Assembly (NCBI GenBank): GCA_963565915.1
Contig: OY751486.1
Coordinates: forward strand, 4,402,001-4,466,000
Reading direction: 5' to 3'
DNA from: Entoloma clypeatum
Lineage: Eukaryota; Basidiomycota; Agaricomycetes; Agaricales; Entolomataceae
Length of the DNA stretch: 64,000 nt
The notes beneath the pieces were generated by a model. That model had not been told where the DNA came from, did not search any database, and saw only the letters and a list, made by a program, of their open reading frames with translations. The position numbers were made by a program, and so were the translations under genes. Position 1 is the stretch's first letter. Each line of letters starts with the position of its first letter. Positions 22,124-32,700 of the stretch are shown here, in pieces.

Positions 22124-25100
22124 GTTCCGTGTTTGCTTTTAATTTACCGGCTAGTGGTTGAGGCACATTTTTTGATCATTGACATCTGTCACAGCCCTCA
22201 ACGTATGCTTTGACCATGTTTGTAATACTAGGCCACCAATAATTATGTGTAACCAATTCCAGGGTCTTCCACTGCCCTGGGTGTCCTGCAACTGGGTTGT
22301 CGTGGTGTAATTTAATTATTTCCTCCCTGAGTTCCTGACTTTTCGGAACATAAACTTTTCCTCAATGTAACCAGAGTCCCTGCTCCTCGTGCCATTCATC
22401 TGCATGCAATGTTTTGGTATTTGTCTTTTTTAACTCTTCCACTGCTTTCAACACTTGTTCATCAAACTCCTTGGCATCCCTGATGCGTTTTAATAGTTTA
22501 CTTTCTTGTCCATCAATAAGTATGTGACCTCGATCCATTGCTCGCAAGTGGAAGTATTCGGGTTTTAATAATGTTACATCTTCATTGTCATTTTCCACCC
22601 CCTTTCTATGATCAACCCTTCTCAAAAGAGCATCCGCCTTTCCCATTGAGGTGCCAGCCTTGTGTATTAATTTGAAATTGAAACGTGTTAGATACAACGC
22701 CCAGCATGCTTGTCTGCGATTAAGCTTTCATCCCTGCATGAAGTACTCGAGGTTTTTATGATCGGTCCAGATCTCGACCTCATGTTTGGCTCCTTCAAGG
22801 TGGTGTCTCCATGCTTCCAGCGCTCGAATTATGCCCAGCATTGCTTTATCGTGTACGTCATAATTTTGTTCCACGTCATTCAATCCTTTAGATAGAAAGG
22901 CACATGGCCTCCATTTCTCATCCTCGCATTCCATAGATAGAATTGCTCCTGTAGCAAAGTCCGATGCATCTGATTCTACTCTCAACTTCTGATCCGGATC
23001 GGGAGATACTAATATAGGTGCTTCCGTAAATAATTTCTTTAGCATATCAAACGCTTCCTCCTGTTCCTTTTTCCAATTCCAGATTGTTTCTTTCCTTGTT
23101 AATTTATGTAATGGCCCTGCCACTTTAGAGAAGTCTTTGACAAATCTTCGATAGAAATTGGCCAATCCTAGAAACGACTGGACTTCTTTGACTTTTGTTG
23201 GTCTCAGCCATTGTTTGATGGCGTCTACTTTTGAAGGATCCATTCAAATTCCGTCTTTCCCAATAATTAACCCTAAGAACTCTATTTTGTCTCTGTCAAA
23301 GAAACATTTTTCCGGTTTTAAGAATAAGTCGTTTTCCCGTAATCTTTTTAGAATTTCCTCCACGATTTCACTGTGTCCTTTTTCTCCTTCAGTTGCTACC
23401 AATATATCATCAATATAGCTCCTTGATCAATCAAGTCTCTAAATATGTCGTTCATCATGGTTTGAAACGTGCTTGGGGAATTATTCAATCCGAAGAACAT
23501 AACTGTTGGTTCGAAGGCTCCATCTGGGGTTGTAAATGCCGCTTTCCACTCGTCTCCTTCTTTGATGCGTACATTGTTATACCCCCATCTGAGGTCCATT
23601 TTGGTAAACTTTTTCTTTCCCTTTAATTTATCGATCAGTTCCAGAATCAATGGGAGTGGATAATTATTGCGAACGGTCCAGCTGTTAATATGTCGGTAAT
23701 CCTGTACCATTCGTTTCTTTCCATCTTTTTTGGGTATAAAGAATACTGGCGAAGTTTGTGGTGACTTGGTAGGTCGAATATATCCTTTGCGTAATTGATC
23801 GTTTACAAATTCGGATACTTCTTTTCTTTCATCCAGTGACAGGGGATAGACTTTGGCCTTTTTTGGTACGAAATCCGGTTTTAAGTCTATAGCGTGATCC
23901 CATGGTTTCCTGACTGGTAATCTCTCCAATGCTTTCTTTTCAAAGACTGATAGATATTTGTGATATTTCCGGGGGACAACCTGTTCCACCGGTACTTCAT
24001 CTGAGGGTTCTCCCTTAGCTGCCCTGAGCATGTGGATTACTTCCTCCTTCACTTCTTCCTCATTTCCTTCTTCCATTCTTCCACCCCATCTGGTCCTTGC
24101 AGTTTTATTTAAGTAACGTGTTCGACGCATGCCACATTCTTCTGAACATCTTGATAATTTAATTTCCGCTTTTTCCCAATCAATTTCTGGATTATGGCGT
24201 TTCAGCCAAGTATGTCCAACAATAATTTTAGCTTTTCCTAGGTTGCATGCTTCAAACACTGCTATTTCCACATGTCCTTTATTAGCTTGGTGCGCTTGAC
24301 GCCTCACATTGATATGTCTCAAAATTTCCTCCTCCTCTTGTTTGTCGATCTGTTCAATCATTGCTGCTTGTACCCTGTGCTGCGGCCGTCTGCAATCTCG
24401 GGCAAAATGCCCCTGTCCGCCGCAGTTATAACAATTCCCAGGAGCGCGTCTCTGGTTCCTATCGACATCCATTGCATTTGGATCCCATCGTGGTTGCTGC
24501 TGTTGTTGCCGCCGACCGTTTTGTTGTTGAGGACAGTAACCCCCATTCTGTTGTTGCCCAAAGGGCCTCTGTTGTTGCTGCTGCTGTTGTGCATATGCGG
24601 GCCGATTGCCCCATGTGTTACGTTGTTGTCCAAAGTTATTGCCAGTCCTCATGCCTGGTCTTGCTGCGAAAGTCTCTTCCGCTCTGCCAATTGCCAAAAT
24701 TTCTTCACAGGTGCCCTGCACCGTGGACTTTCTCCTTCCTTGCTGGAAGAGTTGTTGCATGATAGATTCCTTGGCGTTTCTTTCCAAAAGGGTTACACCG
24801 TGCCTTTCCTCAATTTTGCCCTTGATTACCAGGGTCCCGAATTGCGTAATCCAATCATCGGTCTTCATTGAACCTTGCTTAAAGCTCTCGATTTTGGATT
24901 GGGCCCATTTGATCTCAGTGGTGGGACGAAACCTCGTTGTGATTTCGCCAATTAGCTCTCGGTATGTTGGCCAGTCTTCTGATTCCATACATTGATTCAA
25001 ACAGGTTTCCCCGTAAACTCCTGCCGTGGGACCATCCAATCGCGACCACACTGCAATGCACACTTCTTCTTCTCCATTGAATAGCTCTCGGTTGACCCTA

Positions 25101-25156
25101 AGCCATGCGAGCATCTTAGTCCACCATACTGTGAACGTTGCTTTGGATCCATTGTA
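22124..25156 (-). pseudogene. Gy3 Gag (most), RT, RNase H and integrase N-terminus
   Basis: The open piece 23396-25156 encodes Gag from the Tc1 insertion point, a long Gln-rich tract, a CCHC knuckle ([14 protein letters not shown]) and RT up to the palm ([28 protein letters not shown]). A frameshift just before the catalytic YIDD (about 23410) ends it. TGA stops follow at 23244-23246 (GI*MDPSK), 22728-22730 (QG*KLNRRQ) and 22362-22364 (LWLH*GKVYVP). The protease is unusual: [14 protein letters not shown] is present but no D-S/T-G loop precedes it, as if deleted in frame. Confidence 0.85.
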
Positions 25157-26763
25157 CAGTGCCTCACAAAACTGATTCAATGTTTGCTACTTTGTGAATA
25201 CCTTCAAAATAACTTTGCAAATAATGCCAATCAAAAGAAGGTATTGGTACCTGGTTATAGGCCCTGCTTCAGGACTCTCGGAATCTGCAATAATTATGTA
25301 ATTCCCATAAAAAATGATCAATATATGATCAAATTACTCCAGGGACTCATTGAATCAGTTTTGTGAGTATGTACAATAAATACAGTATTTTATACTTTAG
25401 TACTTGGTATTACCCCCCTTAGCTTTGATTACTGCCTCTACCCTTCTTGGCATACTTTCTATCAGGTTTTGACACACTTCTGGCTCTATATTATTCCACA
25501 CCTCTGCTGCTCTGTCCCAAATCTCCCAGACTCCCTTGGGTGGTGTTGGATATTCATTCAACTTCCTTTTAATATGAACCCAGAGGTGTTCAATAGGATT
25601 GAGGTCTGGGGACTGTGCAGGCCAATCCAGCAGAGCAATATTCTTGCTGTCCATCCATTTTTTGGCCTTCTTGGAGGTGTGCTTGGGGTCATTGTCCTGC
25701 TGAAAAATGATCTCCTCTTCAGAGATTCCACTCTCCTCCATGCTGGGCAGCAAATTGTCCTCCAAAATGGACACATACTGATCAGCATCCATCCTCCCCT
25801 CAATCTCTGCAAGTCTCCCCACACCTTCCCAACCCATACAACCCCAAACCATAATATTTCCTCCCCCAAACTTGACTGTGCCCTGAACCTCTCTTTCAAT
25901 AAGCCCCTCACCCTTCTTTTTCCAGACCCATTCCTTGCCATCTGACCCAAACCTGTTGATTTTGGTCTCATCCCAAATGACCCTCTTCCAGTCCTCCACT
26001 GTCCATTCCCTGTGCTTCATAGCAAATGCCAACCGCCTCTTCGGATGTATGGCCTTTAAGAAAGGTCTTTTCTTCTTTGTTACAGCCTTGAATTCATGTT
26101 TTCTTCTCACAGTTTCTGGGGAGACAGGATTGGAGATGACAGTGTTGATGTGTTTGGTAGCCTGCACAGCATTGGAGGCTCTCCCTGAGGTGATTTGTGA
26201 AAGTATGTTTTGTGTGTTGGTGGGAGAAAGCTTGGATGGACGACCACCAGAAGAGAGATTGCAATGAGGAAGAAGATTCTGAAGCACTCTGGAGACAGTT
26301 GGCTGGCTGACACCCAGGTTAGAGGCAATATGACAAGTGGAGTGACCATTGGAGGCCAGAGAAAGAATGTTTTCCTTGTGGGAAGAGGAGATAGGGCGCA
26401 TGATTAATTATGGAGGCTGTTGAGGTTGGATTCTTCTTATACAACTTTCCTTGACAACCCATCAGGGTTCTATTCAAGTTCCATCAGTAAGTCATGACAA
26501 CTGGTTACCATACAAACAGTGAAGCATTTGATTCTGATAATTGCCATAGGTACTCACAAAACTGATTCAATGAGTTGCTGATTTAATTTAATCATATCTC
26601 CATGGATTCTGATCTAAATCATATGATTCCTTTATATTCTGAAAGCCCTGAAGTAGGGCTTTCAATTATATACCAAGAGTTTAATTCAATTGATATTCTT
26701 TGCAGAGTTATCTTGAAGGTATTCAAAAAGCAACAAACATTGAATCAGTTTTGTGAGGCACTG
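25157..26763 (-). mobile_element. Tc1/mariner element, copy 1, in Gy3 gag
   Basis: The 1607-bp element has ends CAGTGCCTCACAAAACTGAT and complement, flanked by TA (25155-25156, 26764-26765). Long imperfect terminal repeats of about 210 bp are bounded inside by an inverted copy of the tip motif CTCACAAAACTGATTCAATG (25344-25365, 26553-26574). It split the Gy3 Gag frame precisely: the codons on both sides (ending AADPGKY and starting [11 protein letters not shown]) are in phase once it is removed. Confidence 0.95.
25397..26401 (-). CDS. Tc1-family transposase, copy 1 (small in-frame deletions)
   Basis: The 334-codon, intron-less ORF encodes a DDE transposase. Helix-turn-helix DNA-binding regions come first (NGHSTCHIASNLGVSQPTVS; then GRPSKLSP). 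The catalytic triad is Asp in VIWDETKINRF, Asp in FQQDNDPKHTS and Glu in DLNPIEHLW, with 34 residues between the last two (DD34E, typical of Tc1). Compared with copy 2 at 58095-59111 it lacks three residues after TVRR and the Ser before the first catalytic Asp, plus a few substitutions. The frame is open, but the missing Ser beside the active site makes activity doubtful. Confidence 0.92.
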   Translation of the reverse strand: MRPISSSHKENILSLASNGHSTCHIASNLGVSQPTVSRVLQNLLPHCNLSSGGRPSKLSPTNTQNILSQITSGRASNAVQATKHINTVISNPVSPETVRRKHEFKAVTKKKRPFLKAIHPKRRLAFAMKHREWTVEDWKRVIWDETKINRFGSDGKEWVWKKKGEGLIEREVQGTVKFGGGNIMVWGCMGWEGVGRLAEIEGRMDADQYVSILEDNLLPSMEESGISEEEIIFQQDNDPKHTSKKAKKWMDSKNIALLDWPAQSPDLNPIEHLWVHIKRKLNEYPTPPKGVWEIWDRAAEVWNNIEPEVCQNLIESMPRRVEAVIKAKGGNTKY

Positions 26764-26765
26764 TA

Positions 26766-27402
26766 TTTGCCGGGATCAGCGGCGACTTCTAATTTCCTTC
26801 CACGATTGTTGTTTTGTGGGGGGGGGTGATTGAACGGTGGTAACGGAGGTAAGGGGGTGTGATGAGGGGGAGTGGTTGTTTTTTGAACAGTAGTACCTGT
26901 TCTAATGCTTAGGCAAGAAAAAATCTAAAAGAAAAAACCCAAAGAGCAATCTGTTTACCCAGGTAGCCGATTTACCCGAGCAAAGGAAGATCTAGGAAAA
27001 ATGAAGTCCATGTGGTCAGATCCCCTACGCGCGCTGGACTGGTCGATATCCTGAAATAGGGTCGGGGGTTGGAACACCTTTTGCGATCTAGACGTGTACG
27101 GTCTGCTCTCTCCAACCGTCACACGCGCCAGCAGCTTTCCCGAAGGTTAGTTGCATCAGCCTTTGGTCACCTCGACACGGGACGGGCTCAACGTTTCCCT
27201 ATGTGTCTCAAACGGCAATGCTAGATATGGTGGGTGCACCAAGCGTTTCTCTTCTTATCCCTGAAGTCCGGGAGATCCCCCTTAACGCTAGGGTCCGCGT
27301 GTAATAACGAGGTGCGACTTTTAACGCAAAAGTGCGAAACGGCGGGGATAGTGATGATGAAGTGTGTGTTTGGGCGGGCGAGTAGAAAGAGCTTGTTCTT
27401 CT
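26766..27402 (-). pseudogene. Gy3 leader and Gag N-terminal end
   Basis: In minus sense the last part (26766-26830) encodes NNNRGRKLEVAADPGKY, in phase with Gag beyond the Tc1 insertion. I cannot fix the Gag start. The stretch next to the 5' LTR is non-coding leader with the primer site at 27391-27400. Confidence 0.6.
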
Positions 27403-27551
27403 GTTGAGGCGACGCTAAGTCAAACGACGTCGCGAGCCCAAACTTAGGAACGAAGTGGAAAGATGATAAGAGAACTGTATTGCCAAGAGACCCAGCGGGA
27501 ATCTCAAGAGAACAAGCTATCGAATACAAGTGAAAGTACCCTACTTATATA
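27391..27551 (-). promoter_or_regulatory. Gy3 TATA box, predicted RNA 5' end and self-priming site
   Basis: In minus sense the LTR has TATATAAG (27544-27551), then 25 nt, then AGCTTGTTCT (27509-27518). Its reverse complement AGAACAAGCT lies at 27391-27400, two bases from the LTR edge. The geometry is the same as in Gy1 and Gy2. Confidence 0.65.
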
Positions 27552-27690
27552 TGTAAATTCCATGAGGCTGCATTGTGGCAGCGTCATGCTGCGTGATAAT
27601 GATAAGATGTCCTCATGTATGATATGATGTAGATAAGATAAGATTGAGATAAGATAAGATAAAGTGAAAAGTGAAAATACGATCATAACA
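27403..27690 (-). repeat. Gy3 5' LTR
   Basis: The 288-bp partner of 20790-21078, followed on the right by CATGC. Confidence 0.9.
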
Positions 27691-27999
27691 CATGCAGTAT
27701 TTATATCTACAAGAGTGTGCACAGACCAATAATAAGCTAGTAATGCTATTGGCTAGAATGTGATAGAACACTATGGAATATCACTTGATACACAGCATCA
27801 AGGCTGTGGTCCACAGCATGAGTCACAGAGATGACTCAGAGATCTAGAGCAAGTCTAGATTGTTCTAAGTCTAGAACACTTCATGTGGTAAGGCCACATG
27901 GTAAAACACATGATTGTAGTCATGTGATTGACTGTCAATACATCCATGTTTGAATGTTTCAACATGATACAGCACACTTTGTTTTTTTATCTCACTATT

Positions 28000-28870
28000 G
28001 TAGCTACCACTTTGCAGCCAGTCTCATTAACCTTTTCATTTCTGCAGAAAACATTTGTGCCACTGTACTCTTACAGAATTTGTCAAGCATACAACTGGGT
28101 TCACTCTTACAGACTCAATGGATTTGGAGGAGAAGGAACCATCTCTTTCAGGAGCTCTTTGGGCAAGGATATACAGCTATGGACCAATTGATTCAGCGGG
28201 TCAGCCCTTCAAGAAAAAGGATGGTGAGTGTTGTACCTCAATTATTGGTATATTTATTGACCCCATAACAAATAGCAGGCAAATTGATACAACACTTACA
28301 CTGAATTGTGATGTGGTGGTGGATGGTCAGAAGTGAATGAACTTTTGGCATTGATGGTCAAATGCATGAAGCAATTGTGCTGGGCATTGCTTCTTTGGAG
28401 AAGCAGATGGCTGTTTCGGTTTATGACCTCAAAGCCAACTATCCTGTCTACATTAATGAGCCATTGATTATTCCAGATCTCTGTAGGCATTTCAAAAAGC
28501 ACAACGAAACAACAAGCAAAGGATGGATTGCAAATGCCTTCTCTGATGTCTCCAACCCCTCACTTCGAGGATTTGTGTTTGAAGAGCTAATTCTCTTCAT
28601 TCTCATGGAGACCTTTGGTGGAGAGGGAGCAAGACTTGACAAGGCGTTCAAATCAAGTAACCCTTGGGTGAGAGGCTGGTCAGGCTGGTTTCACTGCACT
28701 GTAGAGTCAATAACAGTTTTCAAATCTGTGATGTATCCTGGACTACTGATAGTTTGGACTGCCTTGGCTTCAAGACAAAACAGCCCAAGGATGTTCTGGA
28801 TTTCCTTCATAATCCTCATCAGCAAAATGTCTTTTTACTTGAACTTTTCTTGAAGTGTCTTGGAGTTTCT
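28000..28870 (+). pseudogene. Frameshifted copy of a multi-copy fungal gene, function unknown
   Basis: Plus-strand frames together give a coherent protein fragment. The pieces are PSLSGALWARIYSYGPIDSA (about 28130), IDTTLTLNCDVVVDGQK (to 28336), LGIASLEKQMAVSVYDLKAN and SLRGFVFEELILFILMETFG (28362-28660), then LVSLHCRVNNSFQICDVSW and GFKTKQPKDVLDFLHNP (from 28664). The frame changes near 28335, near 28358 and near 28660. From memory this resembles a repeated Agaricomycete family of hypothetical proteins; I cannot name a function. The lack of GT-AG sites at the breaks argues for frameshifts over introns. It appears truncated at both ends. Confidence 0.55.
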
Positions 28871-29372
28871 TGAGGGATTGCCAAGATTTCAAGATGGTGT
28901 TCAAGGCATTCAAGACTCTCAAGATACCTCTCAAAGCTCTCAAGGGTGCATAATTTCCAAGAGAATTTTATTGTTCTTGATACTGTCTTGGCCCTTTCAA
29001 TGCTCAAGTATTCCAAAACATCTTTCAAGACATATATCCAAGCATTCAAGAAATTACAAGTCCTTAACATGTTAAGACTTATCCTGAATGGCTTACAGGT
29101 TTTTGGCTGGTGGGAAAGTCTGAGGTTGTAAGACGCCGAGCGATCACCTGATCATCGATTGAGGCAGGGTCTGATGTGATGAGGACCCTGATTACATCAG
29201 ACATGCGCTGCCTTGTTCTGTGCTGGCAGCGCACGTGCACTTCGGGCCCCTCGTGCTTGGAAGGGTCTGCATGGGGAGTCTGACTTGGAGCAGGGGGAGG
29301 AGAAGGGGGTGGGGGTAGTTTTGTCACACATTGTGTAAGAAATAAACAAAAAATGATATTTTTATTTCTAAA
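28871..29372. other. Non-coding stretch with TCAAG-rich part
   Basis: 28860-29060 is full of short CAAG/TCAAG and CTTG words, probably a degenerate simple repeat. 29280-29325 is G-rich. No gene is supported. Confidence 0.4.
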
Positions 29373-29683
29373 TGTTGAAGTTCCACCTGGGCGCTAGCCG
29401 CAAGTGTACTGAAGCAACCGGCTGCAGTGGAAGTACTCTACGATACCGTTCTGACCACTTACATAGATTTGAGAGGGTGAGGCTGGTGAGAGCGGTTGAG
29501 GCTGGTAAGAGCGATGGAGGCAGTTAAGAGTCAAGAGACAACTTGTTGATATTTGACAGTTTCCTGGTCTTATATACCGTACTACTGTTTGTACCAACCA
29601 AACAAGTATGTAATGAAGATATGTAAAGGTCACGTGATGTAATCTAATCTAATCTAATCTACGTGATGGGAAAAGTTTCAACA
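29373..29683 (-). repeat. A2 3' LTR, type alpha
   Basis: As read, identical in reverse complement to the A3 5' LTR at 44145-44455. It contains a TATATAAG box in minus sense and a (TAATC)4 run near the outer end. Confidence 0.9.
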
Positions 29684-29757
29684 CCCCCCCATATTTAGTA
29701 CATACTTCTAAATACATCTTACTTTTTCCCACATATATATAGGTACTTTTGTTTCGC

Positions 29758-32700
29758 CTAGTTCTTTATCAGTCCGAAGTATGGGATAAACTTGGAAAAG
29801 AGGATTTTCCCCAGATTCTTAGTCAAAAGGTCTGCAGGGTTACTCACTCCTTCGATGAATTTGACCGTAATAATTCCTTCGGAGACTTTTTCTCTGACGA
29901 AGTGGAATCGCACATCAATGTGCTTGGATCGCTTCTCAGTTACAGGGTTGGATGCGATAAAGACGGAGCCGTTGTTATCTCCGTAGATCGGTACTGACCC
30001 GATCTGCATTCCAAGTTCGGCAAGCATGCTTCTCAGCCATGTTGCTGCGCGACTGCAATCTGATAGCGCCATATACTCTGCTTCTGTAGAAGAGAGGGCG
30101 ATGGTCTTTTGCGCCGATGATACCCATGTTATCGCTCCAGACGCCAGTGATATGAAGAAGCCGGTGGTAGACCTCCTCGTGTTCTCATCTGACGCCCAGT
30201 CGGAGTCTGTGAATGCATAGATTCCTTTCCCTGAGTCGCCATCATACATGATTGCGTAATTTTTTGTCGCCTTCAGATACCTGCAAATGTCCCTAGCCAC
30301 TTCTAAATGGCGCTTGGTGGGATTTGCGGAAAACTGTGACATTTTAATCACGGCAAAACAGATGTCTGGCCTCGTTCCAATCATCAGATATAGAAGTGAT
30401 CCGATGACGGATTGGTACTTTGATCGAAGTTCTGCATTGGGTTCATCTTCGGACATCATGGGTTTGTAGCCCGTAGGAAGTGGGGTATGGGTGGCGTTAG
30501 ATTCGCTCATCCCCATTCGTTCGAGTATTTTCTCAAGGTAAGGTACTTGATCGATGAAGATACGTTTCCCGCGTTGCCTTATTTGGATAGAGAGAAATTC
30601 TTTCGGTTCCCCATCAGGCACAAGGTGCCCTAGGTCCCTACATTCCCATGTGGTCATAAAGGCCTTCTTTTTCTCTAGCGTATATTCCTGGTTTGTGCCG
30701 AGAAAAGCAGAGTCGTCGACATAGATGACGGCAATTACAATTTCCCCGTTGGTACTTTTGTGAATGAACACTCCCGCATCGGAGTGAAGCCGGACAAAGC
30801 CGAGCTTTTTCATGGAGGAATCAAGTTCCCTCCACCAGGCTAATGCGGCCTGCTTAAGTCCATATAGAGCTTTGAATAGTTGGTACACGAGGTGTTCTTT
30901 CCCTTTTACTATGTAGCCCTCAGGCTGTCGCATGTAAATGACTTCACGGAGCGTTCCATAGAGGAAGGCTGATGAGACGTCCAAAAGAGTCATGAACCAC
31001 CCTTCAAGGGCTGTCAATGCCAGTATTAATCGGACGGTTTCATATCTTACGACTGGTGAGAAGATCTGATCAAAGTCGATCCCTTCTACCTGTGAGAAGC
31101 CTTTTGCGACGAGGCGCGCTTTCAGACGCCTGTCGGATTTTTCGTTATAGACCCATTTGTTCCTTAGAGCTTTCCTCCCTGCAGGCAGGGGTACTAGCTC
31201 CGTGATCACCCCGCGGCGTTTGAGCATGTCTAGCTCTTTACATTCAGCCGCATACCAGTCTTCTTTATTTGGAAGAGGGTATATGTCTTTATGGGACATT
31301 TCAACGATGCCAACTTGGACTGATATCGCCTCCATCAGGAGGTCATTCATCCATGCCGTTTGACCACCCAATCTCCTTCTTCGATCTAATTTTTCAAGAT
31401 CAGACGCTGGAGTGTCTTCCCCATAGATGCTTCCTGGCATCTTCCGAACTCGTCGTTCCCTGATCGGTCGATCTGGTACTTGCTCGGGTTCCGGAGTGGG
31501 TACTCGCGGCTCGTCATCAGGCTCACTGGCAGGCAATTCGTTGTCTGATTCAGGTTGATCCTGTTCAATGGGAACTGGGTTATGAGGTGTTTCGGTGTGG
31601 CTATCATCATCATTGCTGCTGGGAATGAGATCCTCAAACTCATCAGCCGGCTCTGGGTTTTCCATTTCTGGGTGGTTTTCTGGCAACGGGTCGATGTGGC
31701 ATCTAGGGTACTTGCTTTCATCAAAGATAGCTTTCCCGCCCATGAAAATCGTGTTAGTCCCAGGATCCATGAAGCGGTATCCTTTGACCCCTGGTTTCGA
31801 TCCGAGATAAATCATCAATCGGGATCTTGATTCCAGGGAGTTCCTACGTTTCTCCTTTGGGATATATACATATGCCTGACATCCGAATACTCTGACGCTG
31901 GACATGTCGGGGATCTCATTGGTCACCCTGAAGTAAGGGGTTTTCCATTCAAGACGCTGCATGGGGGTTCTGTTATAGAGAAATGCTGCGTGTTCCAAAC
32001 AGAATTCCCACCACATGGGCGGTAAGCATGCATCGAAGCGCAATGCCTGAGATTTTTCCCATAGTGTTCGATTGATCCTTTCTGCTCTACCATTCTGCTG
32101 GTGCTGATATGGGAGCGTGACGTCGATCAGAATTCCATGATCGGCAAGTACATCCTTGTATTCGTCAAATTCTCCACCTCCATCAACCCGCCATTTTTTA
32201 GGGGTGGCGGCGAATTGATTCTGGATCATCGCAAGGAATTGTTTCAGCGCCGTGATGGCGCCTGACTTCTTCCTAAGCAAGACGACCCAGACATGGGAAG
32301 AAAAATCATCCAAAAAGGTAAGGAAATATTTGTACTTGTGGTACGATGCCGTGGATATCTGTTTCAGGTCTGAATGAATCAGATCGAAGGGTTTGACAGC
32401 CCTGGTCATTGAATTGGGGTATGACTGATTCGGCATTTTCCCTTTGAGACACCCTGTGCAGTTTTCCTGTGATTTCTCACATACTAATGTTTTGGGTACT
32501 CCTTTGGTACTGGTGGGAATCTTATTGAGTGCCTGGTCATTTGGGTGGCCAAGGCGTTTATGCCAGGTTTCAACAGTGATTTCGCTAGAGATCGCATGGA
32601 TTTGGTCATAGCGTATTTCAGTGTCTAACCAATAAATGGTTTGTCCAAGAATGTGAGGCGAGAACTGTATTTTGTTCTGTCCTTTGGAGATGTTGATTTC

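Larger units (their letters stand above)
20790..27690 (-). mobile_element. Gypsy chromovirus Gy3, host of Tc1 copy 1
   Basis: LTRs lie at 20790-21078 (289 bp) and 27403-27690 (288 bp), TGTTGAGG...CATAACA. The target duplication CATGC is perfect (20785-20789, 27691-27695). A TTACCCCC tract follows the 3' LTR inward. After subtraction of the Tc1 insertion the element is about 5.3 kb, a compact chromovirus. The domain order is Gag, protease remnant, RT, RNase H, integrase, chromodomain. Confidence 0.92.
20647..27942 (-). repeat. Copia family D LTR split by Gy3 (20647-20789 and 27691-27942)
   Basis: The left piece begins GTATTGAACAGCATG next to a GGGCCCATAAC primer-site complement. The right piece ends GACTGTCAATACA. 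The two fit one LTR of about 390 bp in minus orientation (TGTATTGACAGTC...GTTCAATAC). Gy3 with its CATGC duplication sits between them. No further part of the element follows on the right. Confidence 0.55.

Noticed and set aside
28320..28362. Intron in the 28-kb pseudogene
   Set aside because: Sequence between the frames is coding-like in a third frame and lacks convincing donor and acceptor, so frameshifts are preferred.
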